Assembly (NCBI RefSeq): GCF_900198365.1
Contig: NZ_FZMS01000014.1
Coordinates: 1-40,560 of the forward strand
Source: Helicobacter bilis
Lineage (GTDB): Bacteria; Campylobacterota; Campylobacteria; Campylobacterales; Helicobacteraceae
Direction: 5' to 3'
DNA length: 40,560 nt
The position numbers were made by a program, and so were the translations under genes. Below, piece after piece: positions 17,069 to 26,543 of the stretch (positions are counted from its first letter, which is position 1; every line of letters begins with the position of its first letter). The notes beneath the pieces were generated by a model. The model made no database searches and was not told the origin of the DNA. It saw only the letters and a program-made list of their open reading frames with translations.

Positions 17069-18961
17069 ATGAAAAAATTACATTATTATCTCAGTGCATT
17101 CTTAATGCTTTGTAGCATTTGTGTGCTTGTTTTTGCAAAAGATATAACAAGTAAGGATACAAATAAGCAAGAAAAACTTGATATAGAATCTTTGCCCCTG
17201 CATTTTGAGAGTTTAGCCCTATTATTCCAGCATATCACAGATATTTCATGGCAGATTCACACATTACAAGGGAGTTATGATTTTAAACAAAAAGAGGAAT
17301 TAATCGCACAAAAAAATCTTTTGCTCCAAAACTTTATCGCTAATATTAGGAATACAAAACAAAGCTTAGGCTTTGATATGGATGAAAATAAACAAATGCA
17401 AATGAGAATTGACATGCAGCTAAATGATGCTAAAATCCAGCATGATAATGCTTTAATTTTACAAGAAGAAATTGCCAAAAACAATCTTATTATAGAATCT
17501 CATTTAGCTACTCTCTTTAAAAATTTGCGAAAGCAAATTGACTTTTTTTCACAAAAACAAAAAGTAGTAGATATTATACAGCCGACATTGCAAGCACTAA
17601 ATGCCATGCCAACAACCTTTGATATATCAGCTGAAATCCCTACAAAACAGCAAAAAAATCTCAAACTACAAATAGAAAAATACAGAAACACACTTGCAAG
17701 TGCCATTGAGATTGTTTCATATTTAGAATGGCATGCAGATGAGTTTGTGCCACAAAATACGATACTACATGCCTGTATGCGATGGACACTGCAACTTCTC
17801 TCAAACTTTATGAGTGTTAATCATGGGAATTTGGTTTTTATTAAGATAGTTTTATCGCTTTTATGTTTTGTTATCTTGTGGGCATATCGCAAACTTATTA
17901 CAAGAGTTGTTGTTTATTTGATGGACCTTGCTATCCAACTTACAAATCAAGATAAAGACTTGCATTCGGCTATTCAAAAAAATCTATTGCAACCTATCTC
18001 ATTGTTTCTACTTGCATGGAGTTTGCGTGTTTGTATTGGCGTGCTATACTATCCACATTTACAGCCAGAAGAGATTGAAGCGTGGTTTAATATCTTGTAT
18101 ATAGTAAATGTTGCATGGTTTATGGTAGCTTTGGTGAAAAGCTATGGCACGGTGCTATTAACAAAGATTCTGCAGAAACGAAATAATGAATTTAGACGAG
18201 AGATTATAAATCTTATATTAAAAGCCTTGTATGCGATTATTATTATTATCGCATGTTTGCTTATCCTAAAATATTTGGGCTTTAATGTATCTGCAATTAT
18301 TGCTTCACTTGGTTTAGGGGGATTAGCCGTTGCTCTCGCAGTAAAAGATATACTTGCAAACTTCTTTGCCTCTGTTATGCTTTTGTTTGATAATTCTTTC
18401 TCTCAAGGCGATTGGATTGAGTGCAATGGTGTTGATGGTGTTGTGGTTGAAATAGGACTAAGAAGAACTACCGTTCGCACAGCAGATAACGCTTTGCTTT
18501 TTGTCCCAAATGCAGAATTAGCAGGGAAGATTATACGCAATTGGAGTCGCAGGAAAGCTGGTAGAAGAATAAAAATGAGTGTAGGCGTTACCTATGATGC
18601 AGATGAAGCAAGGCTAAAAAAATGTGTAGCAAGTATTAGACAAATGCTTTTAGACCACCCAGAAGTGGTAACAACGCCAATCTATAATCAAGAAGAAACA
18701 CAACTTATGACTCTAAGAAAAGACATTATTTCCCTTGATGATTTTTTAGGTTATAAAAGCGGACTTTTTGTCTGTGTGGAAGCCCTTGCTGATAGCTCAA
18801 TTAATATTTTAGTAGAATGTTTTACACAAAGTGTTTCAAAAAAAGATTATTTTGAAGTAAGAGAAGATGTAATCTTTAAAATCATGGCAATCGTGCAGGA
18901 ATGCAACCTTAGCTTTGCTTTTCCTAGTCAAAGCGTCTATGTCGAGACATTGCCAAAGTGA
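17069..18961 (+). CDS. MscS-type mechanosensitive channel with long periplasmic N-terminus
   Basis: This is a small-conductance mechanosensitive channel of the inner membrane that opens on hypo-osmotic shock. A Sec signal (residues about 1-22, ending LVFAK) is followed by some 220 residues of charged, coiled-coil-like periplasmic sequence, then several membrane helices. The pore helix and beta domain are classic: IIASLGLGGLAVALAVKDIL, NFFASVMLLFDNSFSQGDWI, GVDGVVVEIGLRRTTVRT and FVPNAELAGKIIRNWSRR. Length is 631 aa, so it belongs to the larger, extended MscS class and not the 286-aa E. coli MscS. The frame is open from 16970, but ATG 17069 has a CAGG site and begins at the signal peptide. It lies 22 bases after prmC. 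Confidence 0.9.
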   Translation: MKKLHYYLSAFLMLCSICVLVFAKDITSKDTNKQEKLDIESLPLHFESLALLFQHITDISWQIHTLQGSYDFKQKEELIAQKNLLLQNFIANIRNTKQSLGFDMDENKQMQMRIDMQLNDAKIQHDNALILQEEIAKNNLIIESHLATLFKNLRKQIDFFSQKQKVVDIIQPTLQALNAMPTTFDISAEIPTKQQKNLKLQIEKYRNTLASAIEIVSYLEWHADEFVPQNTILHACMRWTLQLLSNFMSVNHGNLVFIKIVLSLLCFVILWAYRKLITRVVVYLMDLAIQLTNQDKDLHSAIQKNLLQPISLFLLAWSLRVCIGVLYYPHLQPEEIEAWFNILYIVNVAWFMVALVKSYGTVLLTKILQKRNNEFRREIINLILKALYAIIIIIACLLILKYLGFNVSAIIASLGLGGLAVALAVKDILANFFASVMLLFDNSFSQGDWIECNGVDGVVVEIGLRRTTVRTADNALLFVPNAELAGKIIRNWSRRKAGRRIKMSVGVTYDADEARLKKCVASIRQMLLDHPEVVTTPIYNQEETQLMTLRKDIISLDDFLGYKSGLFVCVEALADSSINILVECFTQSVSKKDYFEVREDVIFKIMAIVQECNLSFAFPSQSVYVETLPK

Positions 18962-19043
18962 AAATAATACACGAAATAATCTCAATAAAACAGCAAAATA
19001 AATATCGCATAGGTAGCATAAATTTAAATCATAAAACTTTATA

Positions 19044-19058
19044 GAATCTAGTAGATTC
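19044..19058. repeat. opposed AGAWTCT pair upstream of the isochorismatase-like gene
   Basis: GAATCTA, G, TAGATTC: two motif copies in inverted orientation with a one-base centre, 60-74 bases before the start codon at 19118. It could be a binding site or simply part of the motif's general abundance. Confidence 0.35.
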
Positions 19059-19117
19059 AATAAACTCATAAAATGTTCGATATAAAAGAATCTATTCTCA
19101 AATATAGGGGTTTTATT

Positions 19118-19990
19118 ATGCAAAAGACAATAGAGCAAGATAAAATAGACTTTCATCGCAGAGAGAGTATTACAAGGATTGCAAAGATAGGTGCTTTGGG
19201 TGCAAGTGTGTTAGTCGGCACAAAGCTTCATGCTGAAACAATTGATGAAGCACAGGAGCAAACACGCAAACAGAACTATATAAATATTAATCCACTCTAT
19301 GTAGATAGCGATAAAATGCTACTTCCAAAAACACAGATGAAGCTACAAAAAGATTCTGTTGGGCTTGTGATTGTGAATCCGCAGATTGATTTTCTTAGCC
19401 CAAAGGGGGTTGGTTGGAGCTTATATGGTGCTAGTATTAAAGAAAATAATACTATTGAGAATATCGGTATGCTTTTTAGAGTAGCAAAAGCCCTGCGTTT
19501 GCCTACATTTGTGTCCTATGTGGTATGGAATAGTCAAGATTTAAAAACTTTGCCAAAAACTCCTATGAAAAACTTTTCTCGTGGGACAAAGCTTGCCTAT
19601 GGTAATGGTAAGGGGTTGAATGCAAATGATATTGAGCAAAGCGGGGCAGATTTCTTGCCTGAATACAAACCTTTTATACTTGATAATAAAACAATTCTTA
19701 CAACGCCTAGAAAGGATTTTGGACTTAAAGGAAGTGATTTAACCACTCAGTTGCGTATCAGTGGGATTAAGCAGGTGATTTTATGTGGTATGGATGCAAA
19801 TGTGCATCTTGATTCTCATTTGCGTGATTTACTTGCAGAGGGTTTTGAAGTAGGTGTTGTGCGTGATGCTACGGCTGGAGCAAAACTGCCTGAGGGTGAT
19901 GGCTATCTTGCAGGGCTTATTAACTTCCGCTTTATTGCAAATGAACTTTTCTTTACACCAGATATCGTGCAAAGATTACAGAATATGTAG
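19118..19990 (+). CDS. exported isochorismatase-fold protein lacking the usual catalytic residues
   Basis: The fold is that of the isochorismatase/cysteine hydrolase family: VGLVIVNPQIDF (residues 81-92), TPRKDFGLKGSDL (196-208), then GIKQVILCGMDANVHLDSHLRD (216-237) and a VVRDAT strand. In working relatives these segments hold Asp in D-x-Q, Lys two or so before the R, and Cys in the x-x-N/D-V-C block. Here the aligned residues read Asn87, Thr196 and His230. The N-terminus has RRESITR at 14-20 followed by an Ala/Gly/Leu segment and LHA, a plausible twin-arginine signal, so export of a folded protein is likely. The frame opens at 19073, but ATG 19118 has a better ribosome site (AGGGG). Function is unknown; loss of the triad suggests a different activity or a pseudoenzyme. 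Confidence 0.78.
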   Translation: MQKTIEQDKIDFHRRESITRIAKIGALGASVLVGTKLHAETIDEAQEQTRKQNYININPLYVDSDKMLLPKTQMKLQKDSVGLVIVNPQIDFLSPKGVGWSLYGASIKENNTIENIGMLFRVAKALRLPTFVSYVVWNSQDLKTLPKTPMKNFSRGTKLAYGNGKGLNANDIEQSGADFLPEYKPFILDNKTILTTPRKDFGLKGSDLTTQLRISGIKQVILCGMDANVHLDSHLRDLLAEGFEVGVVRDATAGAKLPEGDGYLAGLINFRFIANELFFTPDIVQRLQNM

Positions 19991-20077
19991 ATAGAATCTT
20001 TTCAGTAAATCCTTATGATGATAGAGAAAATCGTGGGAATACAGAGATAAAGTATCATGAATTGACTATTTTTGCTT

Positions 20078-20083
20078 TATAAT
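20078..20083 (+). promoter_or_regulatory. putative -10 box for speE
   Basis: TATAAT preceded by TTTTTGCTT, an extended -10 pattern typical of epsilonproteobacteria, 28 bases before the speE ATG. Confidence 0.55.
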
Positions 20084-20110
20084 GCGACCATTTATAAATA
20101 AAGGTTTTTT

Positions 20111-20923
20111 ATGTGGATGACAAGTGAAGTTACAAGAAACTTTCAGAATCAATATGCTATTACAAATAAATTTGCAGACTATAAGGGTAAAACAATTGAT
20201 ATTGAATTGTTTAATACTGAAGCATTGCAGCAAATTGCACTTATTAGTTTTAAGAATGATAAAAAAGAAGTAACACGACAAGTAGTAATGATGCAGCGTT
20301 ATGACTTTATTGAAAGTGAAATGCTTGCCTATATTCCCTATTGTGCGGCTACAAATCCAAAAAGAGTTCTCATCTGTGGCACATTGAATGCAGCGATTGC
20401 TAATCATTTTGCACAGCATGATATGAGTGTAGATATGGTGGTAGGCGACAAGGAAGCCCTTTATACATTAAGTGGCTTTATCCCTAAGTTTAAGGAAATA
20501 CAAGAGAATGTAAATATTGCTTTTTATGAGCGATTTATGGATATTAAGCAAGTTGGATATGATATTATTATCCATGCTTCTAGTCCAAAGTTATATGAGT
20601 TTGAGGCACTAAAAAAGATGGCAAGTGAAAAGTTTATTTGCGTTTTTGGCCTTGCTAATTGCTATTTAGAACCAAGCTTAGCCCTTGATACATTAGCCTT
20701 TGGTATGAATTTTGGACATGTGATGATGCCTTTTATGCTACCTACACTCACCCCGAGTTTCTATGCGTTTTTAAGTAACTACGCACACCCTTTAGCCGAT
20801 TTACAACTACAAAAAAGCGATATGCTAGATAATTTACAATGCTATAATGCAAACCTGCATTCTAGTGTATTTAGACTCCCCGCCTTTTTACAGCACATCA
20901 TCGCACCTTATGTGAAGAATTAG
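20111..20923 (+). CDS. speE: spermidine synthase, Helicobacter type
   Basis: This resembles H. pylori SpeE, which transfers an aminopropyl group from decarboxylated S-adenosylmethionine to putrescine. It starts MWMTSEVTRNF as that protein does, and has IESEMLAYIPYCAA, VLICGTLNAAIANHF, the acidic strand VDMVVGDKEAL, GYDIIIHASSPK and a C-terminal AFGMNFGHVMMPFMLP. As in the H. pylori enzyme, the GGGDGG loop and the catalytic DSxDP block of typical spermidine synthases are not preserved, so assignment rests on similarity to the epsilonproteobacterial branch. Length is 270 aa (H. pylori about 262). AAAGG lies six bases upstream of ATG. It is followed by a strong terminator and stands alone. Confidence 0.78.
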   Translation: MWMTSEVTRNFQNQYAITNKFADYKGKTIDIELFNTEALQQIALISFKNDKKEVTRQVVMMQRYDFIESEMLAYIPYCAATNPKRVLICGTLNAAIANHFAQHDMSVDMVVGDKEALYTLSGFIPKFKEIQENVNIAFYERFMDIKQVGYDIIIHASSPKLYEFEALKKMASEKFICVFGLANCYLEPSLALDTLAFGMNFGHVMMPFMLPTLTPSFYAFLSNYAHPLADLQLQKSDMLDNLQCYNANLHSSVFRLPAFLQHIIAPYVKN

Positions 20924-20951
20924 ATATAGAATCTTGAGTATTTATGGCGGT

Positions 20952-20990
20952 GGCTATGAGATCGCAAGTTTTCTCATCGCCTTTCTTTTT
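20952..20990 (+). terminator. rho-independent terminator after speE
   Basis: GGCTATGAGA, a 10-base loop, TCTCATCGCC (nine of ten pairs), then TTTCTTTTT. It lies 28 bases past the speE stop. Confidence 0.8.
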
Positions 20991-21093
20991 ATAAGATTGT
21001 ATTGTGAAATTAGATTCTAAAAGTATTTTTACACCTAGTAATAAGCAAAATCTTAGAGTATAGAAGCAACCACTTTATTGCTCTCATGTATCG

Positions 21094-24000
21094 TTAATAC
21101 AGAATCATCTCTTCTTCATCTTTTGAGCTATTCACTAACATTTCAACCGGGAAAACGCGTCTTAAAATATTAAATGGTGCTTTGATAATGTCAGCAGCAA
21201 GTGTGATATTAACCTTTGGGTCAGAGTATTTACCGCTTAGAATAAGGTTTGTGCTGATTTGCCCCTCTCTTCCTAATATCAAATAGCCTATGATTGGAAT
21301 CTTATTGATAAATTTACTAAGATTTTTAATTGTAGAAATGTTTAGATTTACATTCATTTCTTGCGTATCAATATCGATAATACCCTGCCCATTTATATCC
21401 ATAGAACTGCCAAGTAAAAATACATTTTGTAAGCCGACATAATCGCTATTAATCGCAAAAATCACCTTACCATAATTTACCTGATAACCCTTTGCAGAGA
21501 TATGCGGGTCTTTAAACATAAAGAGAGATGGCACTGTATCGATTAGGGCGAAAATATTTTGGACTGATTTAAAATCGATTAATGCGGTATTTTGAAGTTC
21601 TATTGAAGCATTCAAGATTCCACCGCGATAGATTCCATCAAGGCTAAACGCTCCGCCATTTAGCATTTTTTTACCACCTTTTGCAGAAGCTAGAATAATA
21701 TTGATAAAATCTCCACTAAAGTTTTTTGCCTTTACATATACATTGTCTTTAATCAGTGAAGCATTTAAAATGCCCTTGCCATATTGTCCATCGACTACGA
21801 TACGATTATCAATAAAGCGGATATTTACAGAATCAAAAGGTGCGGTATAGCCCAAAAAGCTAAATTGCAAATCCTGCCCGATGATATTAAAATCCGTTGG
21901 CTTTATATTCATTTGCTTTCTTAATTTATTCTTAATTGCGATGAATTTTAGCTCTTGTAAAATCGCTGCTTCAGAGTAGGGCAGGGCATCTTTTTGCTTA
22001 TCTTTAAATAAATCTATGAAGAATGGAATCTTTGAGCGCATTGCTTCATCAATGTCAATGCGATAGCCCTTCATGCGTAACATACTAAGAGAATCTTGAC
22101 TTTTAAAGTCAATATCATCATTTACAAGCACAACGATAGAGTTATCTTGCAAATGCCCTTTTAGATTCAAATCTGTAACGCGTTCATGCTTGATAGTGTA
22201 TAAAGGGTGTTTTAGCTTTGTGAGATTGAGTGTAAAATCTATACTTTTAAAACTTTCTTGCTTTGTTTTTGGATAAGGTGTAGTTTGCAAGTTGAAATCC
22301 CCATGCGTTATGCCATAGTATTGGGCTAATGGGGAGAATTGCAAGATATTCTCAATTTTTGCGATATTGAGTTGCAAGTTTTTACCACTTTCTAAATGAA
22401 GGCTTAAAGCTGGGACATCAAGGACAATTTTATTATTAGTAAAAGATAGATTCAAATGGATATTTGCGTTTTTGATATTTAAGAAGTCTTGGTCTAGCAT
22501 GAATGTGTCTTTTTCTTTTTCTATGGCTTGTTTTGCTAACTCTGCGAGTTCTTTTGTGCTTAGTTGCTTGAAGGGCTGGGTCTTTTTACTGCGGATTTTT
22601 AGGTCATTCCATACAGGATTGTTTTTTAAATCTTTCAATACCTTATCATCTTCTTTTGCTCTCTCTCCATCATCTTTTATGTTTTTCTTAGGTAGGGCTT
22701 TAATCACTTCTGGGGAGAGTTCTTTATTTTGTAGTTGTTGCTTTCTTGCATCTTCGAGTAGTTTATGCGAGTTGCTACTTATGTTGTTATTTGGTGTTTG
22801 CATGTTTGTTTGCTGTATTGAATACTCATCAAAATATTTTAGAATCTTTTGAGTATTACTATAAGGCATACTTTCTTCAAGATAGATTCCACTATTTTGT
22901 GTGATATTATTTTGTATAGAATCTTTAGGGTCTTCTTGTGGGGTAGGGCGATTTATCTTTTTTTGTTTTTTTATGTCGTATAGATTCTTAGTGTATAGGG
23001 CAATTTTAGAATCATTGTTATTTGCCTTAAGATTCTCATTATTTGGGCTGGGTAAATGTGTGCTTGGTTTATTTGGTGCTAATTTTAAATCCTGCAAATT
23101 ATGCGTATTTAATATGGCTTTGTGTATATAGGTGTTTGCTTGTATATTTTGCTTGTTTATATCAAGCAAGACATTGACATTTGCATCTATAAGCCTTTGC
23201 CATTTTACCCTTTCGCCATTGATATACACAAGCTTTTGTTGTGGTGTAATATCAAGAGCAATGTTAAGATTATTGGCTTGTAGTGGAATATCATATAATT
23301 TTAGGCTTGTATTTTGGGCTTGGATAATGCCTTGCAGTGAGAATAATGGGTGCGTTGGAATCTTTTTATTATGTCGTATTGCAATTTGTAGGTGCATGCT
23401 TGTAGTTTCTTTAGTGCTTGATTTAGTCAGGTTTGGGTTATGTAAAAGTTCATTTGTGAGTGTTGTTTGTGGGTTTAACTCTAGAATCTTTTCATAGAGA
23501 TTCTCATTGGTTGCTATTTGTGTTTGTTTTTCATTTGTATTTGTTTGTGCGGTTTGCTCTGTATTTAATGTTTGCTTAGTTTGCAATGCTTTTGTTACAG
23601 CATCTTCTGTGGTATTTATCGCACTATCTAATGTTTTTTTAGTGTTTTTTGATTCTGTTTTGGTTTTTGTTTGCTTTGATTTTTTTGTATTTTGTGCGAG
23701 GGATTGCTGCATAATGGGTAGCACAACACCATAATGCTCTAAAAGCTTTGCAAGATTAGAATCAAATCGCACATTTTTTCCATGCAATTCAATAATCACA
23801 TCACTATGAGGCATATTTGCTATAAGCACTTCTGATTGAGCTAGATTCATACCTGCAAATGTAGCATTTATTGGCGTAATCTTTAAATCAGTATCCTTAA
23901 AAGTTATTACCGCTTGTTCTGCAAGGATTGGCTTTACCCCTTTTGCTAGAGTAACTTCTGGCTTTTCTACAATGATTTCTGCTTGTGTGTTATGTAGTAA

Positions 24001-25524
24001 AGTATTGCCTATATCATCTAGGTTAATACGCATAGCTAGATTACTTAAATGCAATCTTTCGTATTTAATGTTATTAAATAGCCAGTCTTGCAAGGTTTTC
24101 TTTAGCTTTGGATTTTGTATATTATCTATAAAGGGTTTTATAATGGCTAGATTATTGAGTGGGCTGCTTTTTGCATTTACATTGATTTCATTAAAATTTG
24201 TGTCGCCTGAAAGCATGATTTTTTTATTATCATCATCTTTTATTGCTTCTAGGTTAAAGGATAATTGCTTCTTTGGCACAGAAAAATTAAGATTCCCTTC
24301 AAAATGCAGGGGTAGTGTCTTTAGCTGAAACTTATTAATGTCTAAATGTATATTATTGTGATTATTATTGATAGCGAAATCTGCGTCAAATAAAGCACCT
24401 TGTATGCGATAGTTTGTATCTGTGTAGTCAATACTCCATTTGTGATTATTTGGCAATACAAGCTCTTTTATGTTTAGTCTTTCAAAATAGCTTAGTATAT
24501 AAAGTGTCCTTTGCGTGTATTGTATTGTATTTTGCAGGATCTCATTAAATGGCTTTGTTTCTTGTGTATTTTCTTTACTTTCGTTGTTGCTAAGCGTGCT
24601 TAAATCAATGGAATCTATTTCTAGTATTAACTTATTTTGTAGCTGTAAAAAAGCATTGCGTATAGCTATATTGCCAAACTTTAGGTTTTGAAACGAGATT
24701 CCATTTGCTAGAATCTTATAGCCTATAATCGTAACGCTAAGAATCACTACAAAAAATATAATAAGTCTTAATAGTGGATTACCTTTTTTCTTTGTTTTCT
24801 TCTTGTGCTTTTTAGTATCCTTTTTTTCTGCGGTGTCATGTGGAGTGTCATCTAGTGTATATATTGCAGGTTTTGTGCTAGATTCTTTTTTACTTGGAAT
24901 ATTGTTTGCAATGTTTAGATTATTGCAATCTTGTGTTTGTATAGAATCTTTGTCGTTAGAGTGTGCTATATTTTCATTACTACTAGGCTGCTTTAATGAA
25001 GGTCTTGTTTGTTTTAGTGTATGATTGTTACTTGAAAAATCTATATAAGGTGTGTGTATGTGGTTTAAGTGCATTGTATCTTGTGTGTTTAATCTCTGTT
25101 GCAAAGCAAGGCTCATTTCTTGCAAGTTTAAATCATTTTCAAGCGATTTATGTGCGTTTAGATTCTCTTCTAGGAATAGGGCTTTTGCTTTGGAATCTAA
25201 ATCATTAGAATCCAAACTAACAAAATCTAGTATGGTAGAATCCGATATACTAGAATCTAAATCACGAGTTTCTAAGCTCTTATACTCTTTATCTAAACGC
25301 AATGTGTTTTCACTTGATAGGGAAACATTAGATTCTAAATCTCTTTCTTTAGAATCTAAGCCTATGCTTTCATCATCGCCATTTACCTTATTGACTTGGA
25401 GTAGTGGAGCAGTAGCTACACCCCCATCATCGAATACTTTAGAATCTTCTAACTCTAATTCATTTGTTTTTTGGCTTGCTTCTAAATTACAAGCTAAGTT
25501 TTCATTATTTTCTTTATCTGGCAT
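21094..25524 (-). CDS. very large YhdP/AsmA-like envelope protein (DUF3971 type)
   Basis: This protein has the architecture of the YhdP/TamB/AsmA group, bridge-like inner-membrane-anchored proteins implicated in phospholipid movement to the outer membrane. One membrane helix near residues 250-272 (LIIFFVVILSVTIIGYK) follows a Lys-rich stop. A long beta-rich periplasmic region comes next, ending with the typical C-terminal block DGIYRGGILNASIELQN, IDTVPSLFMF, GQGIIDIDTQEMNVNLN and IPIIGYLILG. It is about 1476 aa. Unusually, the first 245 residues are a cytoplasmic, disordered, Asp/Ser/Leu/Lys-rich tail, and low-complexity blocks also lie near residues 620-710 and 870-1010. ATG 25524 is used; TTG 25530 is an alternative with AAAGAG nearby. 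It is divergent from mltG with almost no spacer. Confidence 0.8.
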   Translation of the reverse strand: MPDKENNENLACNLEASQKTNELELEDSKVFDDGGVATAPLLQVNKVNGDDESIGLDSKERDLESNVSLSSENTLRLDKEYKSLETRDLDSSISDSTILDFVSLDSNDLDSKAKALFLEENLNAHKSLENDLNLQEMSLALQQRLNTQDTMHLNHIHTPYIDFSSNNHTLKQTRPSLKQPSSNENIAHSNDKDSIQTQDCNNLNIANNIPSKKESSTKPAIYTLDDTPHDTAEKKDTKKHKKKTKKKGNPLLRLIIFFVVILSVTIIGYKILANGISFQNLKFGNIAIRNAFLQLQNKLILEIDSIDLSTLSNNESKENTQETKPFNEILQNTIQYTQRTLYILSYFERLNIKELVLPNNHKWSIDYTDTNYRIQGALFDADFAINNNHNNIHLDINKFQLKTLPLHFEGNLNFSVPKKQLSFNLEAIKDDDNKKIMLSGDTNFNEINVNAKSSPLNNLAIIKPFIDNIQNPKLKKTLQDWLFNNIKYERLHLSNLAMRINLDDIGNTLLHNTQAEIIVEKPEVTLAKGVKPILAEQAVITFKDTDLKITPINATFAGMNLAQSEVLIANMPHSDVIIELHGKNVRFDSNLAKLLEHYGVVLPIMQQSLAQNTKKSKQTKTKTESKNTKKTLDSAINTTEDAVTKALQTKQTLNTEQTAQTNTNEKQTQIATNENLYEKILELNPQTTLTNELLHNPNLTKSSTKETTSMHLQIAIRHNKKIPTHPLFSLQGIIQAQNTSLKLYDIPLQANNLNIALDITPQQKLVYINGERVKWQRLIDANVNVLLDINKQNIQANTYIHKAILNTHNLQDLKLAPNKPSTHLPSPNNENLKANNNDSKIALYTKNLYDIKKQKKINRPTPQEDPKDSIQNNITQNSGIYLEESMPYSNTQKILKYFDEYSIQQTNMQTPNNNISSNSHKLLEDARKQQLQNKELSPEVIKALPKKNIKDDGERAKEDDKVLKDLKNNPVWNDLKIRSKKTQPFKQLSTKELAELAKQAIEKEKDTFMLDQDFLNIKNANIHLNLSFTNNKIVLDVPALSLHLESGKNLQLNIAKIENILQFSPLAQYYGITHGDFNLQTTPYPKTKQESFKSIDFTLNLTKLKHPLYTIKHERVTDLNLKGHLQDNSIVVLVNDDIDFKSQDSLSMLRMKGYRIDIDEAMRSKIPFFIDLFKDKQKDALPYSEAAILQELKFIAIKNKLRKQMNIKPTDFNIIGQDLQFSFLGYTAPFDSVNIRFIDNRIVVDGQYGKGILNASLIKDNVYVKAKNFSGDFINIILASAKGGKKMLNGGAFSLDGIYRGGILNASIELQNTALIDFKSVQNIFALIDTVPSLFMFKDPHISAKGYQVNYGKVIFAINSDYVGLQNVFLLGSSMDINGQGIIDIDTQEMNVNLNISTIKNLSKFINKIPIIGYLILGREGQISTNLILSGKYSDPKVNITLAADIIKAPFNILRRVFPVEMLVNSSKDEEEMILY

Positions 25525-25543
25525 TATCAATATACTCTTTGAA

Positions 25544-26455
25544 TTGTGTTTAATATTGTTGCTTGGTATATGTTTTTATCTTTCAATCCCTTTGCATTCA
25601 GAGAAAATCATTTTTATCCCAAAGGGTTCAACAAAGGGAATTATAACACATTTGCAGACTAAAGGTTATAATGTAAGCTTGATTGATGCGTATTTTTTAC
25701 GACTTATTGGCAGACCACAAAGCGGCTGGATAGAATTACCACAAACGACTTTAAGCAAAGGGAAATTTCTAAACGCCCTTGCTACTTCAAAAGCCCCTAT
25801 GAAAAATGTTACTTTAATACCGGGTGAGACAAACTACTTTTTTTTAAGGCAAATCGCAAAGACTTTTGACTTTAATATCAATGAGTTAGAATCTCTTTAT
25901 AATAAATATGCCCCTTATAGCGATGGAGTAATACTAGCAAATACCTATAGTCTGCCCTATCATGCTGACCCAGACTTTATTATACAAACCTTAATCAATC
26001 AATCACTTGAAAAGCATAAAAGCCTAGCAAATGAGCTTGTAGGCTATTATAATCAAAAGCAATGGTTTCAAATCGTAGCAAAAGCGTCCATCATACAAAA
26101 GGAAGCAGCAAATGTTGCTGAAATGCCAATTGTCTCAAGCGTTATAGATAATCGTATTGCAAAAAATATGCCCTTGCAAATGGATGGCTCTCTCAACTAT
26201 GGCAAATACTCTCATACTCGCATTACACCAGATAGGATACGCAATGATTTAAGTGAGTTTAATACCTACAAATATAGCGGGATACCACATACACCAAGCG
26301 GTAGTGTAAGCATTGATGCAATTAAAGCGGCAATAAATCCAGCAAAGACAGATTATCTCTATTTTATGCGTAATAAAAACGGCACACACGACTTTAGCGC
26401 AACCTATGGAGAACATCTCAAAAATATAAAAAAGGTAAAGAAATTAACACTTTGA
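25544..26455 (+). CDS. mltG: endolytic murein transglycosylase
   Basis: MltG is an inner-membrane lytic transglycosylase that cleaves nascent peptidoglycan glycan strands. After one membrane helix (LCLILLLGICFYLSIPL) come the LysM-like segment FIPKGSTKGIITHLQ, TLIPGETNYFFLRQI, and the catalytic ASIIQKEA block with the essential Glu, followed by EMPIVSSVIDNRIAKNMPLQ and PHTPSGSVSIDAIKAAINP, all family hallmarks. The true start is uncertain. The frame stays open far upstream (to 25052) inside the antisense yhdP coding region, and no good ribosome site is visible. TTG 25544 is the nearest standard start before the helix; relatives usually have some 15-20 residues before it, so a rarer ATT/ATA start near 25523-25532 is also possible. 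Confidence 0.85.
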   Translation: MCLILLLGICFYLSIPLHSEKIIFIPKGSTKGIITHLQTKGYNVSLIDAYFLRLIGRPQSGWIELPQTTLSKGKFLNALATSKAPMKNVTLIPGETNYFFLRQIAKTFDFNINELESLYNKYAPYSDGVILANTYSLPYHADPDFIIQTLINQSLEKHKSLANELVGYYNQKQWFQIVAKASIIQKEAANVAEMPIVSSVIDNRIAKNMPLQMDGSLNYGKYSHTRITPDRIRNDLSEFNTYKYSGIPHTPSGSVSIDAIKAAINPAKTDYLYFMRNKNGTHDFSATYGEHLKNIKKVKKLTL

Positions 26456-26463
26456 GTAAATTT

Positions 26464-26490
26464 TGTGATTTTTTATCACATTTTAACTTT
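26464..26490 (+). terminator. probable terminator after mltG
   Basis: TGTGAT, loop TTTTT, ATCACA, then TTTTAACTTT with seven T shortly after. The stem is short and A/T-rich, and lies eight bases past the mltG stop. Confidence 0.55.
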
Positions 26491-26543
26491 TTTTAAGTGA
26501 ATTTGTAAGAAAATTTGCTAACCAAAGCGAAACGCAACAAGCC

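Noticed and set aside
18836-19156. Minus-strand open frame over the mscS end and following gap
   Set aside because: It overlaps the conserved MscS C-terminus, has no ribosome site and no recognisable motif.
25052-25543. Long upstream open frame joined to mltG
   Set aside because: It runs antisense to the disordered, codon-biased tail of the yhdP-like gene and shows Leu/Ser/Lys repeats with no family match; most likely a shadow of that gene, though it leaves the mltG start open.
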